DNA of 25,482 nt from Pseudomonadota bacterium. GTDB lineage: Bacteria; Pseudomonadota; Alphaproteobacteria; Azospirillales; Azospirillaceae. The position numbers and the translations under genes were made by a program. This document shows positions 1-7,349 of this stretch, one piece after another. Each line of letters begins with the position of its first letter. Within the stretch, counting starts at the first letter, position 1. The stretch lies in the NCBI GenBank assembly GCA_023423695.1, contig JAFAFA010000115.1, forward strand, positions 1 to 25,482. The letters are read 5' to 3'. Under the pieces are notes generated by a model that was not told the DNA's origin, searched no databases, and saw nothing but the letters and a program-made list of their open reading frames with translations.

Positions 1-108
1 CATGGCGAGGTGTCAAACACCCGATCCCATCCCGAACTCGGCCGTGAAAAGCCTCCGCGCCAATGGTACTGCGTCTTAAGACGTGGGAGAGTAGGTCGCC
101 GCCAGGTC
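1..108 (+). rRNA. rrf: 5S ribosomal RNA, 5' end missing
   Basis: This is the 3' nine-tenths of a 5S rRNA gene. The conserved core CCCGATCCCATCCCGAACTC lies at 20-39, followed by the TGGTACT and GGGAGAGTAGGTCGC segments near 64-99. The gene would begin roughly ten bases before the window, where a strand complementary to GCCGCCAGG (98-106) should lie. The exact 3' end is uncertain by a few bases. A tRNA-fMet follows 79 nt later, the usual end of an alphaproteobacterial rRNA operon, so the 23S gene should lie just outside the window. Confidence 0.93.
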
Positions 109-187
109 ACCCAGGCTCAAGAGACGCATAACACAAAGCTCATCGCAGGCATCGTCACGACATCCATCGCCCCATCTGAGGAACATC

Positions 188-264
<77 letters not shown>

Positions 265-267
265 AAT

Positions 268-311
268 CAGCAAGAAGCCCACCGAGCTGACGCTCGGTGG
301 GCTTCTTGCTG
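268..311 (+). terminator. Perfect 20-bp hairpin ending the rRNA operon
   Basis: The arms at 268-287 and 292-311 are exact reverse complements around a TGAC loop (288-291). The hairpin starts four bases after the tRNA CCA end, which fits termination of the rRNA/tRNA transcript. The A-rich stretch before it and weak T content after it (TGTGCATTTC) make it only partly canonical for intrinsic termination. Confidence 0.78.
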
Positions 312-409
312 TGTGCATTTCACCGCCGGCGAGCGTGACATCCGGCCGCTCCGCTTGTCTAGGAACCGAAGGGCACGCTTCGTTTGCCCGGTTCAGGACA
401 AGGAACGCG

Positions 410-1315
410 ATGCCGTCCATACTCGATTGCCTGATCGTCGGCGGGGGTCCCGCCGGCTTGACTGCCGCCATCTATCTTGCCCGCTACCGGCGGTCGGCGC
501 TGGTGGTGGACGAGGCGAAGAGCCGCTGTTCCTGGATTCCGACTTCCCACAACCTCGCCGGCTTCACAGGAGGCATCCGCGGCACCGACCTGCTCGCCCG
601 CATCCGCGCGCAGGCCGAGACCTATGGCGGCCATATCGAAACCGGATCGGTAGCGGCGCTGGAGCGGGCGGCAGGCGGCTTCCGCGCCACGCTGGGAGAC
701 GGCAGGGAGGTGGACGCTGCCGCCGTTCTGCTGGCGACCGGAGTCATCGACGGCCAGCCACGGATACCTCATCTCTATGCGGCGATGCAGCGTGGCCAAA
801 TCCGGGTCTGCCCGATCTGCGACGGCTACGAGGTCATCGACAAGCGGATCGCCGTTCTCGGCCACGGCGCGCAGGCCGTCGGAGAAGCGCGCTTCATTCG
901 TACCTACAGTCCCGCGGTCACGCTGCTGACACTGGGCGAACCGATGACTTTGACGATGGAGGAGCGCACCGACCTTAATGCCGCCGGCATCGCGGTGATC
1001 GAGGAGCCGGTGACCGCGGTCGATGCCGGGGCGGACCAGAGCACCCGCCTGACCTTGGAAAGCGGTCAAATCCTTGATTTCGATACGCTCTACTCGGCAC
1101 TGGGCATCACCGCGCGCTCCGGTCTGGCCGAGCAGGTCGGCGCCGAGATGGATGCTGATGGGCGGCTGGTCGTCGACCGGCACCAGCGCAGTTCGGTTCC
1201 CGGTTTCTATGCCGCCGGCGATGTCGTCTCAACCCTCAACCAGATCGCCGTCGCCATGGGAGAGGCGGCCATCGCCGCAACTGCCATCCACAACGAATTG
1301 CGGTACCGCGTCTGA
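410..1315 (+). CDS. Thioredoxin-reductase-like NAD(P)/FAD-dependent oxidoreductase
   Basis: This 301-residue flavoprotein has the two-dinucleotide-fold layout of low-molecular-weight thioredoxin reductases. The N-terminal FAD motif is VGGGPAGLTAAIYLARY (about residues 9-25). A redox pair CPIC lies at Cys134/Cys137, the same place as Cys135/Cys138 of E. coli TrxB. The C-terminal FAD motif is AAGDV near residue 268. The second nucleotide site is unusual: it reads VLGHGAQAV, not GGGxSA, and the HRR motif that binds the NADPH phosphate is absent. The electron donor is therefore uncertain. The ATG at 410 is chosen because AAGGAA precedes it at 400-405 and family homology starts there, although the frame stays open upstream to 311. 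The gene stands alone, convergent with the transporter downstream. It may be a specialised TrxR paralogue and not the housekeeping enzyme. Confidence 0.88.
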   Translation: MPSILDCLIVGGGPAGLTAAIYLARYRRSALVVDEAKSRCSWIPTSHNLAGFTGGIRGTDLLARIRAQAETYGGHIETGSVAALERAAGGFRATLGDGREVDAAAVLLATGVIDGQPRIPHLYAAMQRGQIRVCPICDGYEVIDKRIAVLGHGAQAVGEARFIRTYSPAVTLLTLGEPMTLTMEERTDLNAAGIAVIEEPVTAVDAGADQSTRLTLESGQILDFDTLYSALGITARSGLAEQVGAEMDADGRLVVDRHQRSSVPGFYAAGDVVSTLNQIAVAMGEAAIAATAIHNELRYRV

Positions 1316-1376
1316 CCGCGTCGGATCGGGTCCTCAAACCCTCACCCCGTCAGGGCGCGCCTTTCGAAACGGGCTG

Positions 1377-2435
1377 TCAGTGCGTGTGGGCGTGGTGAGC
1401 ATCGGGGTAATGTGGGTGCCGGTGCCGCAGACGCCCGTGTCGATGCCGATGGCTGTGCGGCTCGGTCACCAAGCCGTCGTGACCATGCTGGTGATGCTCG
1501 TCATGGACATGCGGGTGATCATGCTCGATCTCCTCATGGACATGCTCATGGTCGTGGTCCTCGGTCAGGTGCAGCCAGACGCCCATTCCCATCAGGACCG
1601 CCGCAACGACCAACCCGGCCGTCAGTGGCTCCCCGAACACCGCCAGGGAGGCGATGCCTCCGACGAAGGGAGCGGTGGAGAAGTAGGCAGCCGTCCTGGC
1701 GGTGCCGATGTACCGCAGGGCGAACACGAACAGGACAAGGCTGACGCCGTAGCCCAGCAGCCCGACCAGCATGGCCGCGCTCATCGTCGGCACGGCGGGC
1801 ATGCGGTCGCCGAGGGCCAGGGCGATCCCGACATTGACGCTGCCTGCGACCAGCCCCTTGATCATGGCGATATCCATCGGGTCGGCCAGCGAGACCTTGC
1901 GGGTCAGGTTGTTGTCCACCGCCCACATCAGGCAGGCGGCGCCGACCGCGGCCGGTCCCCACCCGCCGGCCCAACCGCTTGCGACGTCCACCGGTCCACC
2001 CCAGGACAGCACGGCCGCCCCCGCGACGATGGCGATCATGCCGACGACGAGCCGCCTGTCGAAGCCTTCCTGGAAGACGAACCACGCCAGGAGAGCGGTG
2101 AACACCCCTTCCAGATTGAGCAGCAGCGAAGCGGTCGAGGCCGGCGTCGCCGTCAGGCCGGACATCAGCAACACCGGGCCGGCGATCCCCCCGGCAAACA
2201 CGGCGCCCAGCAGCCACAGCCACTCGGTGCCGCGGATGCTGCGTTCGCTGCGCTTCGACGAGGCCGTCAGCCCACGGACCAGCCGAACCAGTCCCAGGCC
2301 GATCCCGGAGCCGAGATACAGCAGGCCGGCCAGCATCCAGGGCGACAGGTCATGGACCAGCAGCTTTGCCAGCGGCGTGCTGACGCCGAAGAGCACGGCA
2401 GCCAGAATTGCGGTCGTCGCTCCTGTCTGCACCAT
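1377..2435 (-). CDS. DMT/EamA-family transporter with His-rich C-terminal tail
   Basis: This 352-residue inner-membrane protein has about ten hydrophobic helices in its first ~285 residues, typical of the drug/metabolite transporter (EamA) family. The internal duplication shows as an N-terminal half starting AAVLFGVSTPLAKLL and a second half starting near the AVDNNLTRK segment. The distinctive part is the tail of about 64 residues, which holds 24 histidines alternating with Asp/Glu and later Arg. Such tails bind Ni, Co, Zn or Cu in other transporters, so metal export or metal-regulated export is an inference; the substrate cannot be read from sequence. The start at 2435 is the first ATG before the first helix. 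It lies 53 nt downstream of folC on the same strand, so the gene may be read from the trp-acc-fol transcript. Confidence 0.85.
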   Translation of the reverse strand: MVQTGATTAILAAVLFGVSTPLAKLLVHDLSPWMLAGLLYLGSGIGLGLVRLVRGLTASSKRSERSIRGTEWLWLLGAVFAGGIAGPVLLMSGLTATPASTASLLLNLEGVFTALLAWFVFQEGFDRRLVVGMIAIVAGAAVLSWGGPVDVASGWAGGWGPAAVGAACLMWAVDNNLTRKVSLADPMDIAMIKGLVAGSVNVGIALALGDRMPAVPTMSAAMLVGLLGYGVSLVLFVFALRYIGTARTAAYFSTAPFVGGIASLAVFGEPLTAGLVVAAVLMGMGVWLHLTEDHDHEHVHEEIEHDHPHVHDEHHQHGHDGLVTEPHSHRHRHGRLRHRHPHYPDAHHAHTH

Positions 2436-2488
2436 GGAAACTTCACCCGTCCGGTGGCTGGAAAAACCCGCCCCCGACTATGTTGATC

Positions 2489-3835
2489 TCAGCCGTTCTC
2501 CGCCAACACTGTCCCGGCGAGATAGAGCGAGCCGCAGATCAGGACGCGCGCCGGTCCCGGACGATTGGTCACGAGGTCGGCCAGGGCGGACTCCACGCCG
2601 TCGGCGGCCGCATGGTCGCGGATGCCGCAGAGCTTGGCGGTCTCGCAGGATTCCTCCGCGGTGAAGCTCGCCTCCTCGCCGGGGATCGCCACCGCGCGCA
2701 GGGAATGGGTGAAGGGAGCCAGCGGACCCAGGAACTCGAACGGGTCCTTGCTGGACAGCATGCCGTAGATCACGAACAGCGGCAGCGCCGGAGAACCGCC
2801 GGGCTGGCCGCGCGACCAGTCGACCGCCTGCCGGGCCAGCACCTCGCCCGCCGAATCGTTGTGGCCGCCGTCCAGCCAAAGCTCCCAGCTCGGCGGCAGG
2901 CTTTCGGCCAGCGGGCCGCGGGTCAGGCGCTGCAGCCGGGCCGGCCATTCGACGGTGGCGAGTCCCTTGCGTACCGCCTCGTCGTCCACGACCAGCGGCA
3001 GGTGATCCAGACAGGCGATGGCGACGCCGGCATTGGTGATCTGGTGGACACCGGCCAGCCCCGGCGTCGGCAGATCGAGCCGGCGCCTGGCGCTTTCGAA
3101 GCGGAAGCCATCCGGCCGCTCCTGCACCGACCAACTCTGGATGGGGGCGGCGATGGCGTTGGCGCGCAGCTTCAGCGCCCGGAGCGCATCGGCCTCCGGC
3201 TGCGGGGCCAGCACGACCGGCACGCCCGGCTTGAAGATGCCGGCCTTCTCGCTGCCGATCTCCAGCAGCGAGTCACCCAGGAACTGGCGGTGGTCATAGG
3301 AGATGCGGGTGATCGCCGTCACCGCCGGCTTCGCCACCACGTTGGTGGCGTCCAGCCGCCCGCCCAGCCCGGTCTCCAGCAGGACCACGTCGGCCGGCAC
3401 GCGGGAGAAGGCGAGGAAGGCGGCGACCGTCGTCACCTCGAAGAAGGTGATCGGATTGCCGGCATTGGCGATCTCGCACTCTCCGAGCAGGGCTGCCAGA
3501 TGGTCGTCGTCGATCAGCCGGCCACCCAGCCGGATGCGCTCGTGAAAGCGCACGAGGTGCGGCGAGGTGTAGACATGGACGCGGTAACCGGCTGCCTCCA
3601 GCATCGCGCGCAGGAAGGCGATCGTCGATCCCTTGCCGTTGGTGCCGGCGACATGGACCACCGGCGGCAGCTTCCGCTCCGGATGGCCCAGCGCCGCCAG
3701 CAGACGGTGCACCCGGTCCAGAGACAGGTCGATGACCTTGGGATGAAGCCCCTTCAGCCGGTCCAGCACCGGGTCGGAACGGTTCGCGGCCGGCCGGGTG
3801 GGCGGATTGGCCAGCGGAAGGGAGGCGTCGGTCAT
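2489..3835 (-). CDS. folC: Bifunctional folylpolyglutamate synthase/dihydrofolate synthase
   Basis: FolC adds glutamate to dihydropteroate and then to tetrahydrofolates in the cytoplasm, using ATP. The 448-residue length is normal. The Mur-ligase-type P-loop GTNGKGS lies at residues 64-70, followed by the family signature YTSPHLVRFHERI. Further conserved parts are LLETGLGGRLDATN, the SYDHRQFLG segment and LWLDGGHN in the glutamate-ligase domain. The ATG at 3835 begins 34 nt downstream of the accD stop and has only a weak AGAG ribosome site, which suggests translation coupled to accD. The accD-folC order is common in Proteobacteria. The first 20 residues, rich in Pro and Ala, precede the conserved core and are probably flexible. 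Confidence 0.97.
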   Translation of the reverse strand: MTDASLPLANPPTRPAANRSDPVLDRLKGLHPKVIDLSLDRVHRLLAALGHPERKLPPVVHVAGTNGKGSTIAFLRAMLEAAGYRVHVYTSPHLVRFHERIRLGGRLIDDDHLAALLGECEIANAGNPITFFEVTTVAAFLAFSRVPADVVLLETGLGGRLDATNVVAKPAVTAITRISYDHRQFLGDSLLEIGSEKAGIFKPGVPVVLAPQPEADALRALKLRANAIAAPIQSWSVQERPDGFRFESARRRLDLPTPGLAGVHQITNAGVAIACLDHLPLVVDDEAVRKGLATVEWPARLQRLTRGPLAESLPPSWELWLDGGHNDSAGEVLARQAVDWSRGQPGGSPALPLFVIYGMLSSKDPFEFLGPLAPFTHSLRAVAIPGEEASFTAEESCETAKLCGIRDHAAADGVESALADLVTNRPGPARVLICGSLYLAGTVLAENG

Positions 3836-3869
3836 GATCGTCTCTGGTCGAATGGGCTGGGGGTGCCGG

Positions 3870-4904
3870 TCAGTCGTCGCCGGCCTGGACCGGAGCCGCC
3901 GGCTGGGCGGCCTGGGAGGACGCCTGCTGCGATGCGACAGGCTGGGCGGCCGTGGCCTGTGTGGCCGGCTGCGTGGCCGGCTGGGGCATCTGGGCCGGCT
4001 CGCCGTCGGCCGCCTGGGCGGCGGTCAGGTCGAGGTCCTCCACCACCGCGTCAATGCGCGGGGTCATCAGCAGGCCGATGGTGCGGACCAGCGTCGGGCG
4101 CAGGTCGCGGCGGTGGACCACCATGTCGACCATGCCGTGCTCCAGCAGATATTCGGAACGCTGGAAGCCTTCCGGCAGGGTCTCGCGGATCGTGCTCTCG
4201 ATGACGCGGGCGCCGGCGAAGCCGATCTGCGCGCCCTTCTCGGCGATGTGGATGTCGCCCAGCATGGCGAAGCTGGCGGTGACGCCGCCGGTGGTCGGGT
4301 CGGTCAGCACCACGATGTAGGGCAGGCCGGCTTCCTTGACCATCTCCACCGCAATGGTGGTGCGCGGCATCTGCATCAGCGACAGGATGCCTTCCTGCAT
4401 GCGGGCACCGCCCGAGGCCGGAACCACGATCAGCGGCGCGTTCTTCGCCACAGCCAGACGGGCGGCGGTCAGCAGCCCCTCGCCGACGGCGATGCCCATC
4501 GACCCGCCCATGAAGCCGAAGTCGAAGGCGGCGACCACGGCGGGATGGCCGCCGATCCGTCCCTCGCCCACCACGATGGCGTCGGTGCGGCCGGTCTTGG
4601 TCTGGGCTTCCTTCAGGCGGTCGGTGTAGCGCTTCTGGTCGCGGAACTTCAGCGGATCGGCGACCGACTTCGGCAGCTCGACACCCTCATAGGCGCCGTC
4701 GTCGAACATCGACTCCAGACGCTTGACCGGGTCCAGCCGCATGTGGAAGCCGCAATGCTGGCAGACGTGCAGGTTCTCTTCCAGATCACGGTGGAACAGC
4801 ATCGACTCGCAGCTCGGGCACTTGTGCCAGAGGTTGTCGGGCACTTCCTTCCGGGCGTAGAGCGCGCGGATCTTGGGACGGACGTAGTTGGTAAGCCAGT
4901 TCAT
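3870..4904 (-). CDS. accD: Acetyl-CoA carboxylase carboxyltransferase subunit beta
   Basis: AccD forms the carboxyltransferase with AccA and makes malonyl-CoA for fatty acid synthesis. The 344-residue protein opens with MNWLTNYVRPKI and carries the N-terminal four-cysteine zinc ribbon (Cys29, Cys32, Cys48, Cys51). The crotonase-type core follows, including FDFGFMGGSMGIAVGEG, SGGARMQEG and the TDPTTGGVTASFAMLGD oxyanion region. The ATG at 4904 is preferred over the upstream 4958 start because AAAGG precedes it and the conserved domain begins there. The last ~45 residues form a low-complexity Ala/Gln/Pro tail not needed by the family fold. The gene is 155 nt downstream of trpA and just upstream of folC. 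Confidence 0.97.
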   Translation of the reverse strand: MNWLTNYVRPKIRALYARKEVPDNLWHKCPSCESMLFHRDLEENLHVCQHCGFHMRLDPVKRLESMFDDGAYEGVELPKSVADPLKFRDQKRYTDRLKEAQTKTGRTDAIVVGEGRIGGHPAVVAAFDFGFMGGSMGIAVGEGLLTAARLAVAKNAPLIVVPASGGARMQEGILSLMQMPRTTIAVEMVKEAGLPYIVVLTDPTTGGVTASFAMLGDIHIAEKGAQIGFAGARVIESTIRETLPEGFQRSEYLLEHGMVDMVVHRRDLRPTLVRTIGLLMTPRIDAVVEDLDLTAAQAADGEPAQMPQPATQPATQATAAQPVASQQASSQAAQPAAPVQAGDD

Positions 4905-5059
4905 GGAACGCCTTTCAACGACATGGCGGTACGCCGAAGCCCGGCGCCGGCTGGACATCTGGTCCGTGCCGCACCGGGCTCTTCAGCCGTTCGTCGCCAT
5001 GAGCGATCGTGTTGCAGGTGTCGTAAAGCGGTTTGCCGTCGTTGTAAACCGTCCGTCCC

Positions 5060-5905
5060 TCAGCCCCGCGCCGCGCGTACGCCGGCGGCCAGTTCGCCGA
5101 CGAAGCCCAGCACGTCCTCGACCGTGCCCGGCTTGACCGCGCCGGCTGCATCCAGACCATCGGCCAGACGGGTGACGATGGCGGAGCCGACCACGGCGGC
5201 GTCGGCGACGCGAGCGACCTCGGCGGCCTGGTCCGGCGTCTTGATGCCGAAGCCGACGGCGACCGGCAGGTCGGTGTGGCGCTTCAGCCGGGCGACCGCC
5301 GCGTCGATGGCGGTGTTCGACGCGCTGGCGGTGCCGGTGATGCCGGCGATCGACACGTAATAGACGAAGCCGGACGTGTTGCGCATCACGGCCGGCATGC
5401 GCGCCTCGTCGGTGGTCGGCGTCGTCAGGCGGACGAAGCTGACGCCGGCCTTCACTGCCGGGATGCACAGCTCCTCGTCCTCTTCCGGCGGCAGGTCGAC
5501 GACGATCAGGCCGTCCACCCCGGCTTCGCGCGCGGCGGCCAGGAAGGGCTCCACCCCATAGGCGTGGATCGGGTTGAAATAGCCCATCAGAATGATCGGG
5601 GTGTCGGCGTCCTGCCTGCGGAAGCCGCGGACCATCTCCAGCGTCTTGCGCACCGTCATCCCCGCCTTCAGCGCGCGCAGCGAGGAGGCCTGGATCGCCG
5701 GGCCGTCGGCCATCGGATCGGTGAAGGGCATGCCCAACTCGATCAGGTCGGCGCCGGCGGCCGGCAGGCCGTTCAGCACGGCCTGCGACACGGCCGGATC
5801 GGGGTCGCCAGCGGTGATGAAGGTGACCAGACCGGCGCGGCCCTCCGCCTTCAGGGCGGCAAAACGGCGGGCGATGCGGCCATCGGCCAGGATGTCGGCA
5901 CTCAC
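5060..5905 (-). CDS. trpA: Tryptophan synthase alpha chain
   Basis: TrpA cleaves indole-3-glycerol phosphate and passes indole to TrpB through the alpha2-beta2 tunnel. At 281 residues it has normal length. The TIM-barrel catalytic signature LIELGMPFTDPMADGPAIQ carries the catalytic Glu56 and Asp67 (Glu49 and Asp60 in Salmonella). Further conserved parts are PIILMGYFNPIHAYG, DGLIVVDLPPEE and the phosphate-binding PVAVGFGIKTPDQA and VVGSAIV segments. Translation starts at GTG (5903-5905), which overlaps the trpB stop as GTGA. A GGGAG ribosome site lies inside the end of trpB, a classic coupled arrangement that keeps the two subunits equal. Confidence 0.97.
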   Translation of the reverse strand: MSADILADGRIARRFAALKAEGRAGLVTFITAGDPDPAVSQAVLNGLPAAGADLIELGMPFTDPMADGPAIQASSLRALKAGMTVRKTLEMVRGFRRQDADTPIILMGYFNPIHAYGVEPFLAAAREAGVDGLIVVDLPPEEDEELCIPAVKAGVSFVRLTTPTTDEARMPAVMRNTSGFVYYVSIAGITGTASASNTAIDAAVARLKRHTDLPVAVGFGIKTPDQAAEVARVADAAVVGSAIVTRLADGLDAAGAVKPGTVEDVLGFVGELAAGVRAARG

Positions 5906-7119
5906 AGTTCCACTCCCAGATGCTTGGCGACGGAGAAGATGTCCTTATCGCCGCGGCCCGACAGGCACAGCACCATCAGGTGGTCCTTGGGCAGTTTCGG
6001 TGCGCGCTTGATGACCTCGGCAAGGCCGTGGGCGGATTCCAGAGCCGGGATGATGCCCTCGGTGCGGGCGCAGAGCTGGAAGGCGTCCAGCGCTTCCTGG
6101 TCGGTGGCATAGGCGTATTCGACCCGGCCCACGTCGTGCAGCCAGCTGTGCTCCGGCCCGATGCCGGGATAGTCGAGGCCGGCGGAGATCGAGTGGCCTT
6201 CCAGGATCTGGCCGTCCTCGTCCTGCAGCAGGTATGTGCGGTTGCCGTGCAGCACGCCCGGACGCCCGCCGTTGATCGAGGCGGCATGGTCGAGCGGCCC
6301 CTTCTCGATGCCGCGGCCGGCGGCTTCGACGCCGATCATCTGCACCGACGGATCGTCGAGGAAGGCGTGGAACAGACCGATGGCGTTGGACCCGCCGCCG
6401 ACGCAGGCGACGAGGCTGTCGGGCAGGCGGCCTTCCAGTTCCTGCATCTGGGTGCGCACCTCGTCGCCGATCACCGACTGGAAGTCGCGGACCATGGCGG
6501 GATAGGGATGCGGGCCGGCGGCGGTGCCGATGATGTAGAAGGTGTCGGCGACGTTGGTCACCCAGTCGCGCAGCGCCTCGTTCATCGCGTCCTTCAGCGT
6601 TCGTCCGCCCGAGGTGACGGCGCGGACCTCCGCCCCCAGCAGCTTCATGCGGAAGACGTTGGGCTGCTGGCGGGCGATGTCGGTCTCGCCCATGTAGATG
6701 ACGCAGGGCATGTTGTAGAGCGCGCAGACCGTCGCGGTCGCCACGCCATGCTGGCCGGCGCCCGTCTCGGCGATGATGCGGGTCTTGCCCATGCGCCGGG
6801 CCAGCAGGATCTGGCCGATGCAGTTGTTGATCTTGTGCGCGCCGGTGTGGTTCAGCTCCTCGCGCTTGAAGTAGATCTTGGCCCCGCCCAGTTGCCCGGT
6901 CAGGCGCTCGGCGTAATAGAGCGGATTGGGGCGGCCGACATACTGCTTGAGCTGCTGGCGCATCTCGCCTTCGAAGGCGGGATCGGCCCGTGCCTCGCGA
7001 TAGGCCTTCTCGACCTCCAGGATCAGGGGCATCAGCGTCTCGGCGACGAAGCGGCCGCCAAAGATTCCGAAATGCCCGCGCTCGTCGGGACCGGAGCGGT
7101 AGGTGTTCAGTTTGGTCAT
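5902..7119 (-). CDS. trpB: Tryptophan synthase beta chain
   Basis: TrpB is the PLP enzyme that joins indole and serine to give tryptophan. The 405-residue protein has the PLP lysine in HTGAHKINN (Lys96), the AETGAGQHGVATA motif and the phosphate-binding GGGSNAIG loop. The ATG at 7119 is chosen because TrpB homology begins with MTKLNTYRSGPDERG; the in-frame extension to 7332 has no family features. The ribosome site is weak (AGGCAG, about 12 nt upstream). This is the first gene of the trpB-trpA-accD-folC run. In many alphaproteobacteria trpF precedes trpB, but here the upstream neighbour is a divergent signalling gene. Confidence 0.97.
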   Translation of the reverse strand: MTKLNTYRSGPDERGHFGIFGGRFVAETLMPLILEVEKAYREARADPAFEGEMRQQLKQYVGRPNPLYYAERLTGQLGGAKIYFKREELNHTGAHKINNCIGQILLARRMGKTRIIAETGAGQHGVATATVCALYNMPCVIYMGETDIARQQPNVFRMKLLGAEVRAVTSGGRTLKDAMNEALRDWVTNVADTFYIIGTAAGPHPYPAMVRDFQSVIGDEVRTQMQELEGRLPDSLVACVGGGSNAIGLFHAFLDDPSVQMIGVEAAGRGIEKGPLDHAASINGGRPGVLHGNRTYLLQDEDGQILEGHSISAGLDYPGIGPEHSWLHDVGRVEYAYATDQEALDAFQLCARTEGIIPALESAHGLAEVIKRAPKLPKDHLMVLCLSGRGDKDIFSVAKHLGVEL

Positions 7120-7198
7120 CGTCTGCGGCACTGCCTGAAGTCGAAGGAAAGCCGGGATAGGCTCGGTCTTGCGGCTGGGATGCCCGGACGCCGGCCAA

Positions 7199-7225
7199 GC
7201 GCGCCACCATACCGGTGGAGCGCGC
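7199..7225. repeat. GC-rich imperfect hairpin in the trpB leader region
   Basis: GCGCGCCACC (7199-7208) and GGTGGAGCGCGC (7214-7225) can pair as ten base pairs with a two-base AG bulge and a five-base loop. It lies 80 nt upstream of the trpB ATG and could fold in the trpB leader or act as a DNA site for the divergent genes. No T-run follows on either strand, so it does not look like a simple attenuator. Confidence 0.35.
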
Positions 7226-7247
7226 CGATTTGAAGCGCCGGGCCGTT

Positions 7248-7262
7248 GAAATCCACGATTTC
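7248..7262. promoter_or_regulatory. Operator-like dyad between trpB and the REC-HPt gene
   Basis: GAAATC-CAC-GATTTC is a perfect 6-bp inverted repeat with a 3-base centre. It lies in the 230-bp divergent intergenic region and is AT-richer than its surroundings. Its form suits a dimeric regulator, but no specific protein can be named and chance occurrence is possible. Confidence 0.3.
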
Positions 7263-7290
7263 CACCCGTCCGCAAACATGGAGCGGGGCT

Positions 7291-7319
7291 TTGCACTGGC
7301 AAGGCCGCGCCCTTACACT
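7291..7319 (+). promoter_or_regulatory. Candidate sigma-70-type promoter for the REC-HPt gene
   Basis: TTGCAC (7291-7296) and TACACT (7314-7319) are separated by exactly 17 bases, with the -10 matching consensus at four of six positions and the -35 at three. Transcription would start near 7326 and give a leader of about 24 nt before the ATG at 7350. The call rests on spacing and partial matches only. Confidence 0.35.
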
Positions 7320-7349
7320 GCGTCATCTTCATTGCGGAGCATGCTTGCG

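Noticed and set aside
311..409. N-terminal extension of the TrxR-like protein from a GTG at 311
   Set aside because: It would begin inside the terminator hairpin. The FAD-binding motif sits at the expected distance from the ATG at 410, which has a ribosome site.
7120..7332. In-frame extension of trpB that includes a cluster of three TGG codons, considered as a Trp leader peptide or attenuator
   Set aside because: It reads straight into trpB without a stop. There is no good start site or terminator with a T-run, and a chance GC-rich cluster is likelier.
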